A stretch of 64,000 nt of DNA, taken from NCBI RefSeq assembly GCF_001540865.1, contig NC_033630.1, positions 343,147 to 407,146 of the forward strand. The letters run 5' to 3'. The notes under the pieces are model-generated. The model did no database searches, was not told the DNA's origin, and worked only from the letters and a program-made list of their open reading frames with translations. Position 1 is the stretch's first letter, and each line of letters starts with the position of its first letter. A program made the position numbers and the translations under genes. Positions 24,523-37,306 of the stretch are shown here, in pieces. Source of the stretch: Ananas comosus (Eukaryota > Streptophyta > Magnoliopsida > Poales > Bromeliaceae).

Positions 24523-25139
24523 GCATGCAGTAGGCAAAAAAGACCATGAGATTTTCTTTTGTTGCTCCAAAATGTCACAAGTTTAGCAGTAAGTGGGTGT
24601 GCCATTCTTCCTAGTTCAGTTACTGGCCCCCACCATATCTGACCCCTTTTCAACCTGATATTTCCTGAGACCCTCAATAGTAGGGGTCCCATCCATTACA
24701 AGTGCCCATCCCTTCAGACAGTAGAATTTCTGAGAGAAAACAAAATCAAGAAAAAGAAAAAGAGGAAAAAGAAAAAAAAAAGAAGAAGAAGAGGCAAGCA
24801 AGGAGATTGCCCTGAAAACAAGGGATTCTCCTATTTTTCCCCTCCTTTTTTTCCCTTCCCCTGTCCCTCTCTTTCTCTCTCTTCTTCTATTTTTTTTCCT
24901 TTTTTTGCTTTTCTCTTTTTTTTTTTTCTTTTTCTTTTTTTCCTTCCAATATTTCCTTCACAAGTCAATCAGAGCTGTCACTGGCCATAGAGCAGAAGAT
25001 TGGTTGGTAGGATTTGGGAGCATGGCCTCAGATCTCCTCCTCTCTGCACTTCCTCATACTAAGGGCTCATCCTGTTACCACACAAGTAGTAGTAGTTCCT
25101 TATCAGTTAACATATAGGATATAGCAGTGTTGAGAATTG
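20369..25139. other. Intergenic DNA, no supported gene
   Basis: No frame here shows a recognisable domain. GC content is average. A 25-bp direct repeat (starts GATTGCAACCACCTT) occurs at 22100-22124 and 22171-22195. A GA microsatellite lies at 24491-24519. Pyrimidine-rich sequence at 24830-24950 precedes a short plus-strand frame of 40-odd codons after its T-run (about 24960-25117) with no known match. The left end of this stretch probably includes the 3' UTR of the minus-strand B3 gene, just below 25140. Confidence 0.55.
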
Positions 25140-26301
25140 TCAAATTGAACTGTCTAATGCTTGGCAACTTAATTTGTGTGATTTGTTTTCAAGTGCTAAC
25201 CAATAATTTGGAACTGAAGAGATTGGTGGGCAATGGCTCTCGTTCATAAAATCGAACCCTAAGCACGCCGATTCCGACTCCTGTAGGTCCGGCCCGCACT
25301 CGAGATTCACGCCGAACAATCTGAGCCTTCTAGGGTTTTCTGGTGCCGGCGCCGATGCCGGCACCGGACTGTCCGCTGGTCGATCTTTATGGCCTCCTGC
25401 AGTTACATGAACTGCTATGAGCTGTATATTTAGAGCCTATTTAACCGTAGATAGCCGAGAGAAGCGCGTCGAACTTTCAAATAGTGATGTTAATGGAGCA
25501 TGCATTAGCACCGATACGGTGAATTCATTGAATTCGGTTGCTTCTGCTGTATAAATACTAAGCATGTTCAATATATCTGTTCTGACAGTAAGTTCAAACG
25601 TCATTCCGGCATTTGCCATTGCAAAACTTTTTTTTTTTTTGTTCTAAATGTATTGTAGTCGTTCTTACGAGTCAAAAAGCTATTTTAAAAGCGAGACTAA
25701 ATAATCATTTATCTTTGGCAGCGGTGACGCTAATTTAACTGCAATTGCGTTATGCTTTGAATTTACCTGCACGAAGGTTGTAACAGTTATCTTGTTGCAC
25801 CGGGCTACGGAGGTACACATGGGAGCTCGACGACGAGCTCCACGGCACGTGCGCGTCGTCGTGCCCGCCGCTCCGCCTGCACCCGATGATGAAGAGGCGG
25901 TCTCCGGCGCCGGCACGCGAGCGTCCGAAGGCGACGACGTCCCCCGCGTCGAGCCGCTTCTCCTTAACATATCTACTCCACCCTTTAGTGAGCACGTAGC
26001 TTTGGCTACTGCTCCAATACGAGTACCGGAATTGCCACGGCTTCCCCGCTTCGTCGTCGAAGCTGAGTATGAGGCCTTTCTCGCCGGCTTCTGCGTCCAG
26101 CGGAAAGTGCTTCTCGGCGTGCTGTTTCGGAATCACTAGCCTGTTCAGCTTCCCGACGTCGCTGGGGGTCAAGTGCTTCTCGAACAAGTGCTCTTTCTCG
26201 TAGTCTATTCCCGGGTAGTGGTAATGGTTGTAGGAGCTCATCATGGATGGCTCCCAATACCAAGTTTGTGGGTAGTGTGGTGGGATTGGGTTTGTGGTCA
26301 T
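25140..26301 (-). CDS. B3-domain transcription factor, NGATHA/RAV type with RLFGV repression motif
   Basis: Two exons: 26301-25767 and 25396-25140, joined GTGCAG|GTAAAT ... CTGCAG|GAGGCC within one Gly codon, giving 263 residues. The B3 DNA-binding domain covers about 39-143, starting [20 protein letters not shown] and including [20 protein letters not shown] and [11 protein letters not shown]. There is no AP2 domain, which places it with the NGATHA-like B3 proteins and not full RAVs. Residues 204-208, RLFGV, in exon 2 form the repression motif known in this class (followed by NLEC). It probably acts in the nucleus as a repressor in lateral organ development; that role comes from the family. 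The protein is shorter than the usual ~300-400 residues. Confidence 0.88.
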
Positions 26302-26542
26302 GGTGGGGAATTAGTGGCTTGGAAATTAAAGCGCTTTTAGCTGTTGAGTTGAGAGGAGATCGAGAAATAGGAGGAGCAGGAAAAAGGCCTGTGTGAAAAG
26401 TTGGGAGTGGGGGTGGTGGTGATGATGTTGGTGTAGCTGTTGTTGAGGAGCATGTTGATGTTCTTGATACTCCTATGCATTTATAAACCTATCAACAAAG
26501 AAATAATTAATGTTTCAGTAGTAACAATTAGTTGTACATGGG

Positions 26543-26597
<55 letters not shown>

Positions 26598-26600
26598 TAT
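26302..26600 (-). promoter_or_regulatory. Probable leader of the B3 gene with GA/CT microsatellite
   Basis: The stretch upstream of the ATG contains GGTGGTGGTGATGATG-like repeats (about 26408-26430) and a GA run of about 49 bp (26546-26594), which reads as CT on the coding strand. GA/CT tracts in plant leaders can bind BBR/BPC proteins. Transcription start not visible. Confidence 0.4.
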
Positions 26601-27579
26601 GCAATGATCTGAAACATTGGTTTGTGGTTGGGGTACTTTTCTACTTCCTTGGGTCCTGTTTTTCTTTTTACTTTCATTTTAACTTTAGGTGTGATAGTAA
26701 TAAGAATAACTTTAGGTGTGATAGTAATATAAGAATATTAAAGTTCACAAAGTTGCTCTTTTTTTGAGTGATGTGATGAGGAAAGATCAGGTGGAGGTTG
26801 TTATTATTTAGAAGTAAGCAAGTGGTGGCTTCATCACAGCCGTCCAAATGAAAACGCCCGGGTAATACATTCCATGTGGTTGTTTGGGCCATGTAAACTC
26901 TTTTTGCTAAAGTATTGCTGAAATACTTTTTAACTATAAACTTGACATGTGCTAATTAATTATAACTGTGGTACAAAATATTCAGCATATATAGCACACA
27001 ATGGATATATTTATATATATATAGTTGATATATTTCAAGATTAAATTCTTTTTCTTATACTATTATTAAAAATATTTTTATTTCGACTTTATTAAGAGTT
27101 TGTACAAGTTGTTAAATATGTTGTACCAATGAGAAAGTTTGCATATCTTATTTGGTGGATTCTTTTTCATTGATCAGTATAATATTTTTAATGCAATTTT
27201 ATTAATGCTTTATGCCATTATATGAATGCGAGTTGTACATAGAAGGTGTGTTATAATATGTTAAACATACGACACCAATGGGAATTGGACAACACATCTA
27301 TAATACAGAATATACTATTCTGACTAAACAGTGTTTGTCTGATATATCAATGTTTCAATGTTTCGTGACCTTCAAAGATAATTTTTCACTATTGTACAGT
27401 ACCAGTTGACAAAATATTATCTAAGTAGTATTGTAAAAAAAAAACACTATTTCCTTCAAAATAATATCTTCAATAGTTTTTTTTTGTTCTTTTATAGTAG
27501 AACCAGAAATGCCAAATTAAGACTCCCACCTTTTAGACTCGTTTTTGCTTTACGCTGCAGCATATATTTATTTTTTTTA

Positions 27580-27914
27580 GGGTAAACTTCAAAAACCCCG
27601 GCCCCCTGTGGTGTCGCATTTTTTTATTTTAGTACTCTATAGTTTAAAGCGTATCAAGTTAGTATTCTGTGATTTTATTTTTGTATCAAGTTAGTGCCCT
27701 TTGGTTTTATGTTTCTCTTAATAAAATATTAAACCACAGAGTACTAAAGTGAGAAAGTGCGAAACCATAGGGTACTAACTTGATACACTTTAAACCACGG
27801 GATACTAACGTGAGAAAGTGCGAAACCACATGGTACTAACTTGATACATTTTAAACCCCAGAGTACTAAAGCGAGAAAGAGTGAAACCACAAGGGGGGTT
27901 TTTGAAGTTTTCCC
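27580..27914. mobile_element. Mutator-type MITE family B, copy 2
   Basis: Ends GGGTAAACTTCAAAAACCCC / GGGGTTTTTGAAGTTTTCCC. Internally, a unit with GAGTACTAAAGTGAGAAAG and 'accacaXXgtactaacttgatacattttaaacc' is repeated about three times, making it partly tandem. The flanks are T-runs ending in A on both sides, consistent with, but not proving, an 8-9 bp duplication. Confidence 0.8.
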
Positions 27915-28542
27915 TTTTTTTATTTTTTCCTTTTTTTTTTCTACACATTCTATTGAAGACTTCATATAAAAAATAAAAGTAGCAGGATTAAGGAATGCCT
28001 TATGTTTGATCAAAGATTTAAGTACCCACTGATACAGGCCGTGTCCATTATGTCATGTCGTACCAACAAAATATCGGCATGATAAAACTCCATATTGATG
28101 ACATAGCTCAAAGCTCTCTATTCTTTAAGTTAGTAATTAATTTTTTCAACAAAAGTCACAAAATTGGATGAAGATATATAATAAACAGTTAGAATATTTT
28201 ATTACTAAATATATATATATATATTTTATATCATTATATATCGGCATACATATATTTTTTGTGACCGGCACGCATCGACATAGCTCGACACACACCGTAC
28301 CATATTGTGCCGACAAATTTTTGGCACGACTTCATGTTACAGTACTTAAACCCTTGTGTTTGATTCTTGATAAATGTGTGGTAATAGTGTTACATAAAGA
28401 CCTTCTATGAGCATTGTAACCAGTACATCTGACACAACTAGGCTGAGGTTTTTCTGTGCTCCTCTGAAACACATTACTTGTCTTTTAAGACGGTGCACCT
28501 TTCTGTTTAAAAATCATAGCCCAGTAATAACCTTCATATGCT

Positions 28543-28544
<2 letters not shown>

Positions 28545-28581
<37 letters not shown>
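28545..28581. repeat. (CT)n microsatellite
   Basis: Perfect CT run of about 36 bp. Confidence 0.9.
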
Positions 28582-28584
<3 letters not shown>

Positions 28585-29585
28585 GTGACATTTTGAAGAG
28601 ATTTAGAGATAATATACACTTGTATTCAACTCATGTCTACTATATGTTGCTTTGATTTCATAGCTATATTATTCTTAGTCAAAAAATTCCATTCAATGTT
28701 GATTAGCTGAGTCTCTTTGAATATCTTTTTCTTTTACTGTTTTTGACCAGAACTTTTTGGTGACTTGCCTTTTCATCTCATGATTCAGAAGAGAGATGTT
28801 CAGAAGAATATGGTTCTGAAACTCTAATCTTCTCCATTCATCATTTCCTCCTACACATGGACCACTAGCGATAAAGAGTTAATTAAATTAGGATCCAAAC
28901 TCTTGTAGACTAAGTTACTGCTTAATAAACTACTCTTTAAATTTATTCAAGATTGAAGACATAGGGAGCAGGTTAGGTAAATGAACTTTGCATGGTCTAA
29001 GGTGGGAATTCCAACTTGATCTATTGTGCTACTATAATCTGATTTTTTTTTTTTTTTTAATATCTAAATCATCACTGTGTGTCTGGTTCAGGTTGGCTTG
29101 GTGGGTAACTAAGGTTCATTGATATTGTATTATATATAAAACAATCTCTATATTCCTTATTCTTAGGACAAGAAGTTTGTTAAAACTATTCTTACACTCA
29201 TTCCCATTAAATCGATCTTCGGATAACCCGTACCAGAACTAGCGTAAGCTCGCATGTGTATATGCAATCAGAGTTCATTCTATTTTAAATGGCAGGGTTA
29301 GCACCAAGATCATCATTTTTCATATCAAAAAGAGTAAACAAGCTACATAATCAAAACCATAGAGCAAGAAATTATATCGGAATATTACTATGCTATTATG
29401 CTGTCATTCTCGTATCAGATCATATCATAGAATCACATGGCTTTGGTATTTATTAATTCAACCTTATTGGGTGCCCAAGTTCCCAGCACACACTATTTAA
29501 AGCAAGGGGGAAACATGATCAGATTGTGCCTGCATATACTGCTCTTCCCCCTCGCCATTTTCCAATAAGCTTGTGTGGAGATAAG

Positions 29586-29586
29586 G

Positions 29587-29677
<91 letters not shown>
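29586..29677. repeat. (CT)n-(AT)n compound microsatellite, split by a MITE
   Basis: About 60 bp of CT followed by about 28 bp of AT. The AT run resumes at 30235-30264 beyond the MITE, so the MITE inserted into a longer AT run. Confidence 0.9.
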
Positions 29678-29678
<1 letters not shown>

Positions 29679-30231
29679 AGTGAGGCTACTATGCTATCGG
29701 AAGCACGGAGCCTTCCGTGCTTCCAGCTCGTTTTCGATGTTGCGACTTTCGAATTGTCGATCGGCTCCGTTAAACTTAATCTAGAGTATTTGGAGTACCT
29801 AGAAAATAAATTTTATTATTTTTCGATATCATTTGCCTAGTGATCGAATGGGCTCAAAATCAACGGCTTTCAATGGCCGTCTTGAGCCGTTTGTAATTTT
29901 ATGACGGTGTAGAAATTTTCAAATCACGTGATATTTTGATCTTGTATTCTTTATAGTATATAGAATTTTCTATCAATATTTCATGTGATTTGGATATTTC
30001 TACATCGTTATATTATTGCATTTTGCTCAGTATTTTTATTTTCATTTGTTGATTTTGAGCCCATTCGATTACTAGGCAAATGATATCGAAAAATAATAAA
30101 ATTTATTTTCTAAGTACTTCAAATACTCTAGATCAAGTTTAACGGAGCCGATCGACAATTCGAAAGTCGCAACATCGAAAACGAGCTGGAAGCACGGAAG
30201 GCTCCGTGCTTCCCATAGCATAGTAGCCTCA

Positions 30232-30234
<3 letters not shown>
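29678..30234. mobile_element. Mutator-type MITE, copy 2 (557 bp)
   Basis: Same family as 5037-5579: starts GAGTGAGGCTACTATGCTAT, ends with the complement, and shares the GAAGCACGGAGCCTTCCGTG block just inside each end. The flanking 9 bp are ATATATATT and ATATATATA (8 of 9 the same) in an AT microsatellite. It lies in the region where the 3' exons of the neighbouring ARGONAUTE gene would be expected. Confidence 0.9.
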
Positions 30235-30266
<32 letters not shown>

Positions 30267-30486
30267 TTATCCAGTTTCCTGTTCTCAAGATTCTAATACT
30301 ACTTTGTAGATGATACCTACTACATGATAGGCTGCCAATCTAGCAGATCCTGCTAGTGCTTCACTGCTATCCTAATAAACATTGACAATCCGCAAAAATA
30401 ACGGACTAAAATAACATCAATTCTTCTCATTTTTGACAACTGCAGATATTTTGGGAGAAAAATGAGGTTTTAGTTCAGACGATTAA

Positions 30487-30652
30487 GGCCAAGTTTGATA
30501 ATGTGGTGGCTAAAAGCACTTACTTCTTTGGCGGCGGTTGTCATAACAATTTTATAGTATAAAAAAAGGAAAGTTTTGAAGCACTTTGAAATTTTTGAAC
30601 CTACTAAAGTACAAAATTTGCGCTTTTAGCCACCACATTACCATACTAGGAC
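30487..30652. mobile_element. Tourist-like (PIF/Harbinger) MITE, 166 bp
   Basis: Inverted ends share TAATGTGGTGGCTAAAAGC in near-perfect form and are flanked by the 3-bp TAA on both sides (30484-30486, 30653-30655). It is non-coding. It lies 138 bp beyond the last visible ARGONAUTE exon, inside what should be an intron or the deleted region. Confidence 0.8.
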
Positions 30653-30789
30653 TAATATCAGCTTTTTCTTTAGCCTAAACAAATTCACAGTTTCACCAGC
30701 AGTGATCCATATGATTCATTGTTTTTATGAGATGAATGAATGACACTACAAGATCTCATAATAGATGATTTACACAACCATTAGAATAC

Positions 30790-31478
30790 CTGGATACCAG
30801 CATGACTGCAGAGATAGAAGTCAAACTCTGTTGGATGACATATCTTAGAATCAACAACAGTGCCTGCATAATTAATTAGTGAACTGGTGATCAGTACAAA
30901 ATTTCAAAGACAGAAGTATGATATAAACCAGTGGTTGGGAAAAAAAAATAAAAATAAAAATAAAAATCAGGATTCCATGTAAGCATCTGATACATGGTGG
31001 TCGGTGGACCTAGGAGTTATTATTGAGTAAAAGGCACTTTTCCCATCCAGAAATACACTGAAAGTCGAAGTTAGAAAATGGAAAGAGCATGATCACCAGG
31101 CAGGATATTTCCGCTCTTGTCTGTGCTACTTCTGTCTTTGTGGTTGTTAGCAAATAGTCTGGTATGGTGGCGCTTTTGGACCACCACAAAAGTCACAGGA
31201 GGCTGGTAATTTGGTTCTAAGGATGCACAAGCCTGTAAATAAGTTTTTATGGGCTGTAAATATTAAGACACAGAGAATTATAAAATAAGTTGCAAGTACG
31301 CCCACCTTCCGAATAGCATCTAATTCGTACAGAAGGACCTGATAGAACTGACCCTCACTTACACCATCCCTGGAAGCAGGGGTTGAAACACAATGAATGA
31401 GAACGAGTCCAGTATGATCAAATTTAGATATTTTAGTATGAAAGAACTTACAAGCAAGTCAAACTAAGTAATTTCCTG

Positions 31479-31509
<31 letters not shown>

Positions 31510-34500
31510 ACCTATAAAATATAATCCTTAATGGTTTCTGTCCAGTTGCTTTCCTGAAAGAAATTAAAAGCTCCCTACAAAGATTAGATAAACAAAAAGC
31601 AGATCAGCAAATGTCAGTATGGCAAACTTGAAAGCCTATAGAAAAACCAAGTTACATGCAATGATGGTTCTATCATTGCCATTTTCGGCAAGCTTAGGAA
31701 TACTGCTACCCTTATAATGTATTATGAAATCTTCTGCAATGGCAATGAACATCTGATCTAATTATGATCCACAACAATTAGGTTTGTGGTATATTCATAA
31801 CTAAATATACGATTTCTTTCCAACAAGTGAAAAATGGCATTGTCCTACAAGGGAGTGGAAGAAGACCTGATCATGCCACCTGTAACTACTCCCCGCTGAG
31901 GGTCATGCCAGGTCTTGAACAGATCCTGAATCAGTTCTTGCCTATGAGCCTGTGCACACACTAGTCCAGCATACTTCGTAACTTCAGGCCAGTCTTGGGA
32001 AGCAACAACCTGTGAGCGACAATATATTGAAGGTTTGTTTTATATATAAACCACCATCATACATCAAACAAGTCAAGTAAAAGGATGTTATATTTATACT
32101 TACGGCAGCAATTGATGGGCTAGAATCCTCTCCTGTTTCAGGATGAGTTACATCAGCACCAAATATTATAGTCGGTATGTCACTGACCAAGGGAATTCTC
32201 CAACTTATAGCATCTAGAAGTACAGTATTTCTTCCTCCCATCTGCATAAATCATATGGGTAAAGAATAGGTGAAATGAATCAAAGGTCATCTCTCAGATA
32301 TCTATTGTAATTATCTGTCGAGAGAAGAGAAGACAAGTTGATATATTACCTTCACATTGATTTTAAGAGAGACATTTGCCAAGTATTGTTTGCTGATCTT
32401 GAAAACATGCTTTGTCAAGCAACACTGAGATATCAATCCTAAATCTGTCTCACATATTCGCTTCAGATCACCTGTAGACAACTCAGTATAAGCATTGGAA
32501 CATAAAGCATCGATTATCCATGAATTAGCAAATGATGATATAAAAACAATAATGCGGAGTTATGCTGACTAAATGCAACAATAAGTCTGCGCACCATATA
32601 AAGAACCATTGTTGTCGGGAAGGATGGCTAAAAGAAGTTCAAGCTCTTTCCCCTTGAGCTTGTTTAGTGCTGCATTGTAAACATGTTTGAGAGCCTTTTC
32701 TACCTGATCTGGCCTGGCAGAATAGATCGGGATAACAGGTTCACGGTTGAAATCCTGCAAAAAACAATGATAAAGGAAACAATTAAACAAGCAATAAACT
32801 GCAATGTTATACAAGTTGCAGAACAGATAATAAGTACAAAAGCTAGGTAGTGTGGAAGGTCTTAGAAACAGTGTACCATGCCGGATATTTGGCACATCTG
32901 TGCTAACTCCTGGCAAAACCCCCGAGCAGTGCTTTCTTGGACACTTCTTGAAAAGTTAATACAAGCCCAGTAATTCACTGTACATCCATTTATCACTTTC
33001 TGCATTAAGATGTTTTAATGCACATAGGGTCAGAAAAAGCCTTATTTAGAGTCTCATTAGCGCACTAGAAATAAGTTCAACAACTACGTCGAACTTTAAT
33101 TGGGTTCGTACCTTGTTCATCATATTCCATTGACCAACCTGAGGCAAACACTCCTTCTCTTTTCCAGTATCATGGTATTTTAGCTTCACAAAACACATCA
33201 CGTAAAATAAGCTTCAACCAGCGTAAAAACAAGATCAATTTACTATAAGATCCATTAATCAACTATATTACAGAATACTTACCCATGGTGCAGGAAGAAC
33301 TCGCGCTTCCACTGAGGTAAGTTTGTCGCTGATGTTGATCCCAAATTCCTTTGCATAGGGATCTTGCTCATACCCATTTTGGTGAACTGTCTGATATTAA
33401 TTATACAATATGAGCTTTTCATGTCATTGTGTAAAAAAATTGATATTCTGAATTTGCTTTGTTAGCGTCAATATTGACAGCAAAATTAGACTTTCTCCCA
33501 GAGAGTAAAAGGCATATTAACAGAGTAATTGCAAAAGCTCCCCTGGCATATTAACAGAGTAATATTAAAACTGGTCTGGCAACTTGGACAATAAGCATCT
33601 ATCAGAATAGCCCAATTCACCATTTCTAACAAGAGACTTGTAAGATTTGCGTAGAAAATGAATCAAACCAACCTAGAAGGCTCACGCTACAGCAGGTAGC
33701 AGGCCCACTCAAAGTCAACCACCACCAGGATCAAATGCATTTAGCTCAACAGCATACAAAGGCACTTTTTTTTTTTTCTCGAAAAGGCTCCCTTGTTAAC
33801 ACCAGGCAATCAAGAAATTGAATCAAAAGCACTCCTAACTGGATTTCATACAACATTAGCATCTGAATACTTCACTTTAAATTCAGGAGCCCACGACCTA
33901 TTTTGTTTATATTCAGAAATATTTGCAGTGTACTTAATAGTCTAACTAATACTTTTACAGGGGGCTTCTCCCGTGTATCTTATCCCGAGCTCAGAACAGT
34001 TGGATGGAAACCCAATGTGTCAAAAAAGTTAAATAAGACCAGCGGTCTCCAACTAAAGAACACAGAAAGTTGTAAACACAAAAATATACATAGTTTATAA
34101 TCATACATCACACAAGGTTAAATTTTTAATCATACATAGGGAGTACAATTTCCATAACTATATCTACTACAAGCCTGATTGGATTTACAATGACTAATGA
34201 TAAGTCTGTGATACAACTCCGTTTGAAGAAATGATGGCATGTGCAGATAGAGAACAAGAACATGTCACTGAGAGGCTAAAATTTGTTCCAATGCAGTCTA
34301 TTCCCTTAGGTTTTTACAATGGCCGTACTCTAAGTGTAGGAACAGGCTCTTAAACAGAATAAAAAACCACTGACCTGTAATATATCCATCTCCTGCTCTC
34401 TAGGCCTTTGGCATGTCACTTTCAGTAAGGAAGTTATCTGCTTTTCATTCAATCTCTTTGTGTATCTCTGACCCTCAACAATTTTGCAAGCCTGCCAAAA

Positions 34501-36729
34501 GCATGTCAAATTAGGTTTAGTTTCTTTCATTTTACACTCACATCCAAGAATATGAGTAATCAAAATCACCTCCATTGGCAGATAATTTGCTTTCCTTTGG
34601 TTTCCCACTTGAAGACAAGGAAGATGAGAATGCTGAATTGTAAACCCATACATTTCTTTGAAGTATTCAACTACAGATTTCATATTCATCTGATCATCAA
34701 CAGGAAATCTGTGAAAATAGGAGAAATTCAAGCTCTAAAGTGATATATGGCTGCGAAATTCAGTTTTCCAATGACATTCTTAATTGGATCTGCACATAAA
34801 CTTTTGATCGAGCACTAAAATCTTAGACGGTTAGCATGAAGATATATAGCATATGCATTCGATTATAATATATACTGGAACTTCAAGTATATAGAGGAAG
34901 GCAAATCTAAGGCTCTATTCTTAATTTTAATATATGCGGCTGCTGGCATGACCCTCAATGGTATCAACTGGAAAGGTTCAATATATTATGAGGATGCCTT
35001 CACAAAGACATTTGTATGAAATGTTACAAAATATGATGCAAAGAACATTTGCAGATAGCTTCGCACTAAGGAATTTGCTAACAAAAGCAATAATTAAAGA
35101 AAATTGAAAATATAAACAAAATATAGCGAGTTCACATCATACATCAATTCGCGGGTAGGTTGTGATGTCAGTCCTGAAATTCGGTATTTCCGCCTCACAC
35201 TTCCTCTATGTGTCACTTCAACTTTTACACCCCGAAGAGCTTTCTTGATCTGATTAAACATCAGATAATAGAAACAACTGAGATAGTCAATAAAGGCATC
35301 AACAACAAAACCATGATTAATGATACTAGGTGTCAATCATAACATATGAATACATGCATGCATTCTGAAGCAAGCCTCAGGTTATAAAAACGGAAGCAAT
35401 ATAATTTGGTATTAATATTACCTTGATTCTATCAGCATCGGATAGTGGTCTTGATATTACATCTTTCCCTAAAATTTGAGCTACAAACTCAATCACAGGG
35501 AGTGGTTCAATGAAAGCCGTAGATGACATGTCTGAGATGAAAAAAAAAACATTTATTGCAAGCAGAAGGCAAAGAGAGGCTACATTTAAATTAAACAAGT
35601 AGAGATTCTAGTATCTAAGAAGAAAACATGTTACCAATATTCAAAGAGAGACCCATTTGAGTTGGCCTGATGCTCTGGTAGAAACCACACCATGACTGCA
35701 ACCCATCACCCAGCCTCTGTGGTTTTCGAATGTCAGGAGAATAGAAGGATCTCCCAATAGATACGTACCTGAAGGCCAGTTCATTTAAATAACAATTAGG
35801 AGCTCACACTACAAAAATAACTAGGAATCTAAGTAGCAATCAAGAAACAGAAATGCAACCTTTGACTTGATAATTCCCTCAAGACTACATCAAGAACCTG
35901 CAGCGTTTCATACGGAGCATCAGCTTGCTTCCCACCGATAAATTGGCGCAGATGATGAAGGTCTGCATGAGCAGCAAACTTGATAGCCACCCTATACTCT
36001 TTTTCTCTTGAAGCGAGAAAGATGAACGTCAGCAAAATTATCTATATAATGAAATGCAAGAGGCGGAATGACTACAAAAATGCATAAATCCCGTACCTAA
36101 AAATCCCCGTCCCATCGTCCTCCTCGGCAACTTTTACGGTGAACACCTTCGAATCGAAAGGCAGGGAGCCAGCTGTGTATAGACTCATCCTTCCATCATA
36201 AGCAGGGAGCCGCATGCCCAACTCTGTATCTCTGTAGAGTCTCACTAGCTCTGCCATAACAGCACGATTCATTCTCCGGGAGTGTACTTCAGGCGTAATT
36301 GCCACCTGGAGGAACAAGATAAGAAAAATGAACATGCATAGATCTGCATTATCTATAGAATCAATTTGTAGACCGAGTGAAACTTACATGGTATTGGTTC
36401 AAATCCTTGTCGGGCAATTCCGTAAGGAAATGGTTGGCCTTCACAATACACCGGGTACCAACCTGACCAAACCCCGGCCGCCGCTGGAACACCAAACCTT
36501 TACTCGAGACAGGAGGGCCAGCAGCGAGACCCATCTCCACCTCCGGCCTGACCGCTCTCTCAACAGCTTTCCCTTTGCCTCTTCCCCGCCTCCTCCCCGC
36601 ATTCTTCTTCGCTTCCTGCAACGGCAACTCATTTTCCAACTTCTGCTGGTTCATGGTGTTCTGAAGCGGCTTCTTGAAGACCACATGCTTCTCCCCCTTG
36701 GGGTCCTTCGCCATCGGCCGGAGAGGCAT
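30790..36729 (-). CDS. AGO10: ARGONAUTE, AGO10/PINHEAD-like, 3' truncated
   Basis: Nineteen exons with GT/AG junctions: 36729-36388, 36305-36097, 36006-35860, 35768-35635, 35531-35422, 35249-35143, 34708-34570, 34491-34375, 33390-33283, 33183-33112, 32999-32877, 32754-32595, 32471-32350, 32241-32104, 32009-31867, 31574-31512, 31369-31306, 31232-31097, 30863-30790. They join in one open frame of 836 codons. ArgoN (about 85-230), PAZ (about 285-400), MID (about 480-630) and most of PIWI (from about 640) are present. PIWI acidic residues are D660 (GADVTHP), E701 (RQELI) and D746 (YRDGV). The chain stops after HAGIQ at 836; the exons with the final catalytic His and the rest of PIWI are not found, and reading on gives V-F-stop. 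N-terminus [10 protein letters not shown] and [14 protein letters not shown] suit AGO10/PNH1. AGO10 proteins bind miR165/166 and act in meristems (family knowledge). An in-frame ATG 18 codons upstream (36783) is an alternative start. Likely a recent pseudogene or truncated product. Confidence 0.85.
31479..31506. repeat. (GA)n microsatellite in an ARGONAUTE intron
   Basis: GA run of about 27 bp that ends 6 bp from the donor site of the exon at 31512-31574, so length changes here could affect splicing. Confidence 0.85.
33511..33563. repeat. Direct repeat in ARGONAUTE intron
   Basis: GGCATATTAACAGAGTAAT occurs at 33511-33529 and 33545-33563, separated by 15 bp, in the intron between exons 8 and 9. 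Confidence 0.8.
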
Positions 36730-37268
36730 CTCACTAGAATACGGACGGAAGAAGGCGCTTTCTCTCTCTACCACGGCAAGCATGCCGCTACCGATCTAGG
36801 AGCAACCCTTCTATGCATTTATATCCTCAGCACTGGGAAAACAGTAGAAGGCATATATTATCAGTGAACAGGTTTTAAAGAGGGGGGATATGAAGGCTCT
36901 TGCAGTAAGATACAGAAACTCAGAAAGGAAACCAGTTTAAATTAAGAGCTGCAGAGATGTAATGCGGTTGCATTGATATCTATAACACAGTTGGGTACGG
37001 ATCTAAAGCACGCATTTTGACTTCTAGGGCGGCATTATCCGACTAGGCCGGAATAGCAATACATCAAGACAAGGGAAAAGGAGATGATGAACGGATGGGC
37101 TTAAGTAGTTTTTTTTTTTTTCATATAATAAAAATAAAAAGGATACACGAGAGGAAGTATGTAGCAGATAGTAACAGCTGCAGCAGAATCGGACAGATTA
37201 CCTCGGGTGACCCCATTGCTCTGCTGTTCGTTCTCTTTTGTTTCTAACCAAATGCAAATGCAAATGCA

Positions 37269-37269
<1 letters not shown>

Positions 37270-37306
<37 letters not shown>

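Larger units (their letters stand above)
26602..29581. other. Intergenic AT-rich DNA, no supported gene
   Basis: Apart from the MITE at 27580-27914 and the microsatellite at 28545-28581 I see no gene. Sequence at 28040-28345 with TCGGCATGAT and GTGCCGACAAAT motifs looks like transposon debris. I searched 28.0-30.8 kb on the minus strand for the missing ARGONAUTE 3' exons and saw nothing resembling them. Confidence 0.5.

Noticed and set aside
24905..25117. Plus-strand frame of 70 codons ending in Ser-rich sequence
   Set aside because: Half of it is a T-run read as poly-Phe and the rest has no known domain; it lies opposite the 3' end of the B3 gene.
29526..29840. Plus-strand frame of 104 codons
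   Set aside because: Made of CT and AT microsatellite plus MITE sequence.
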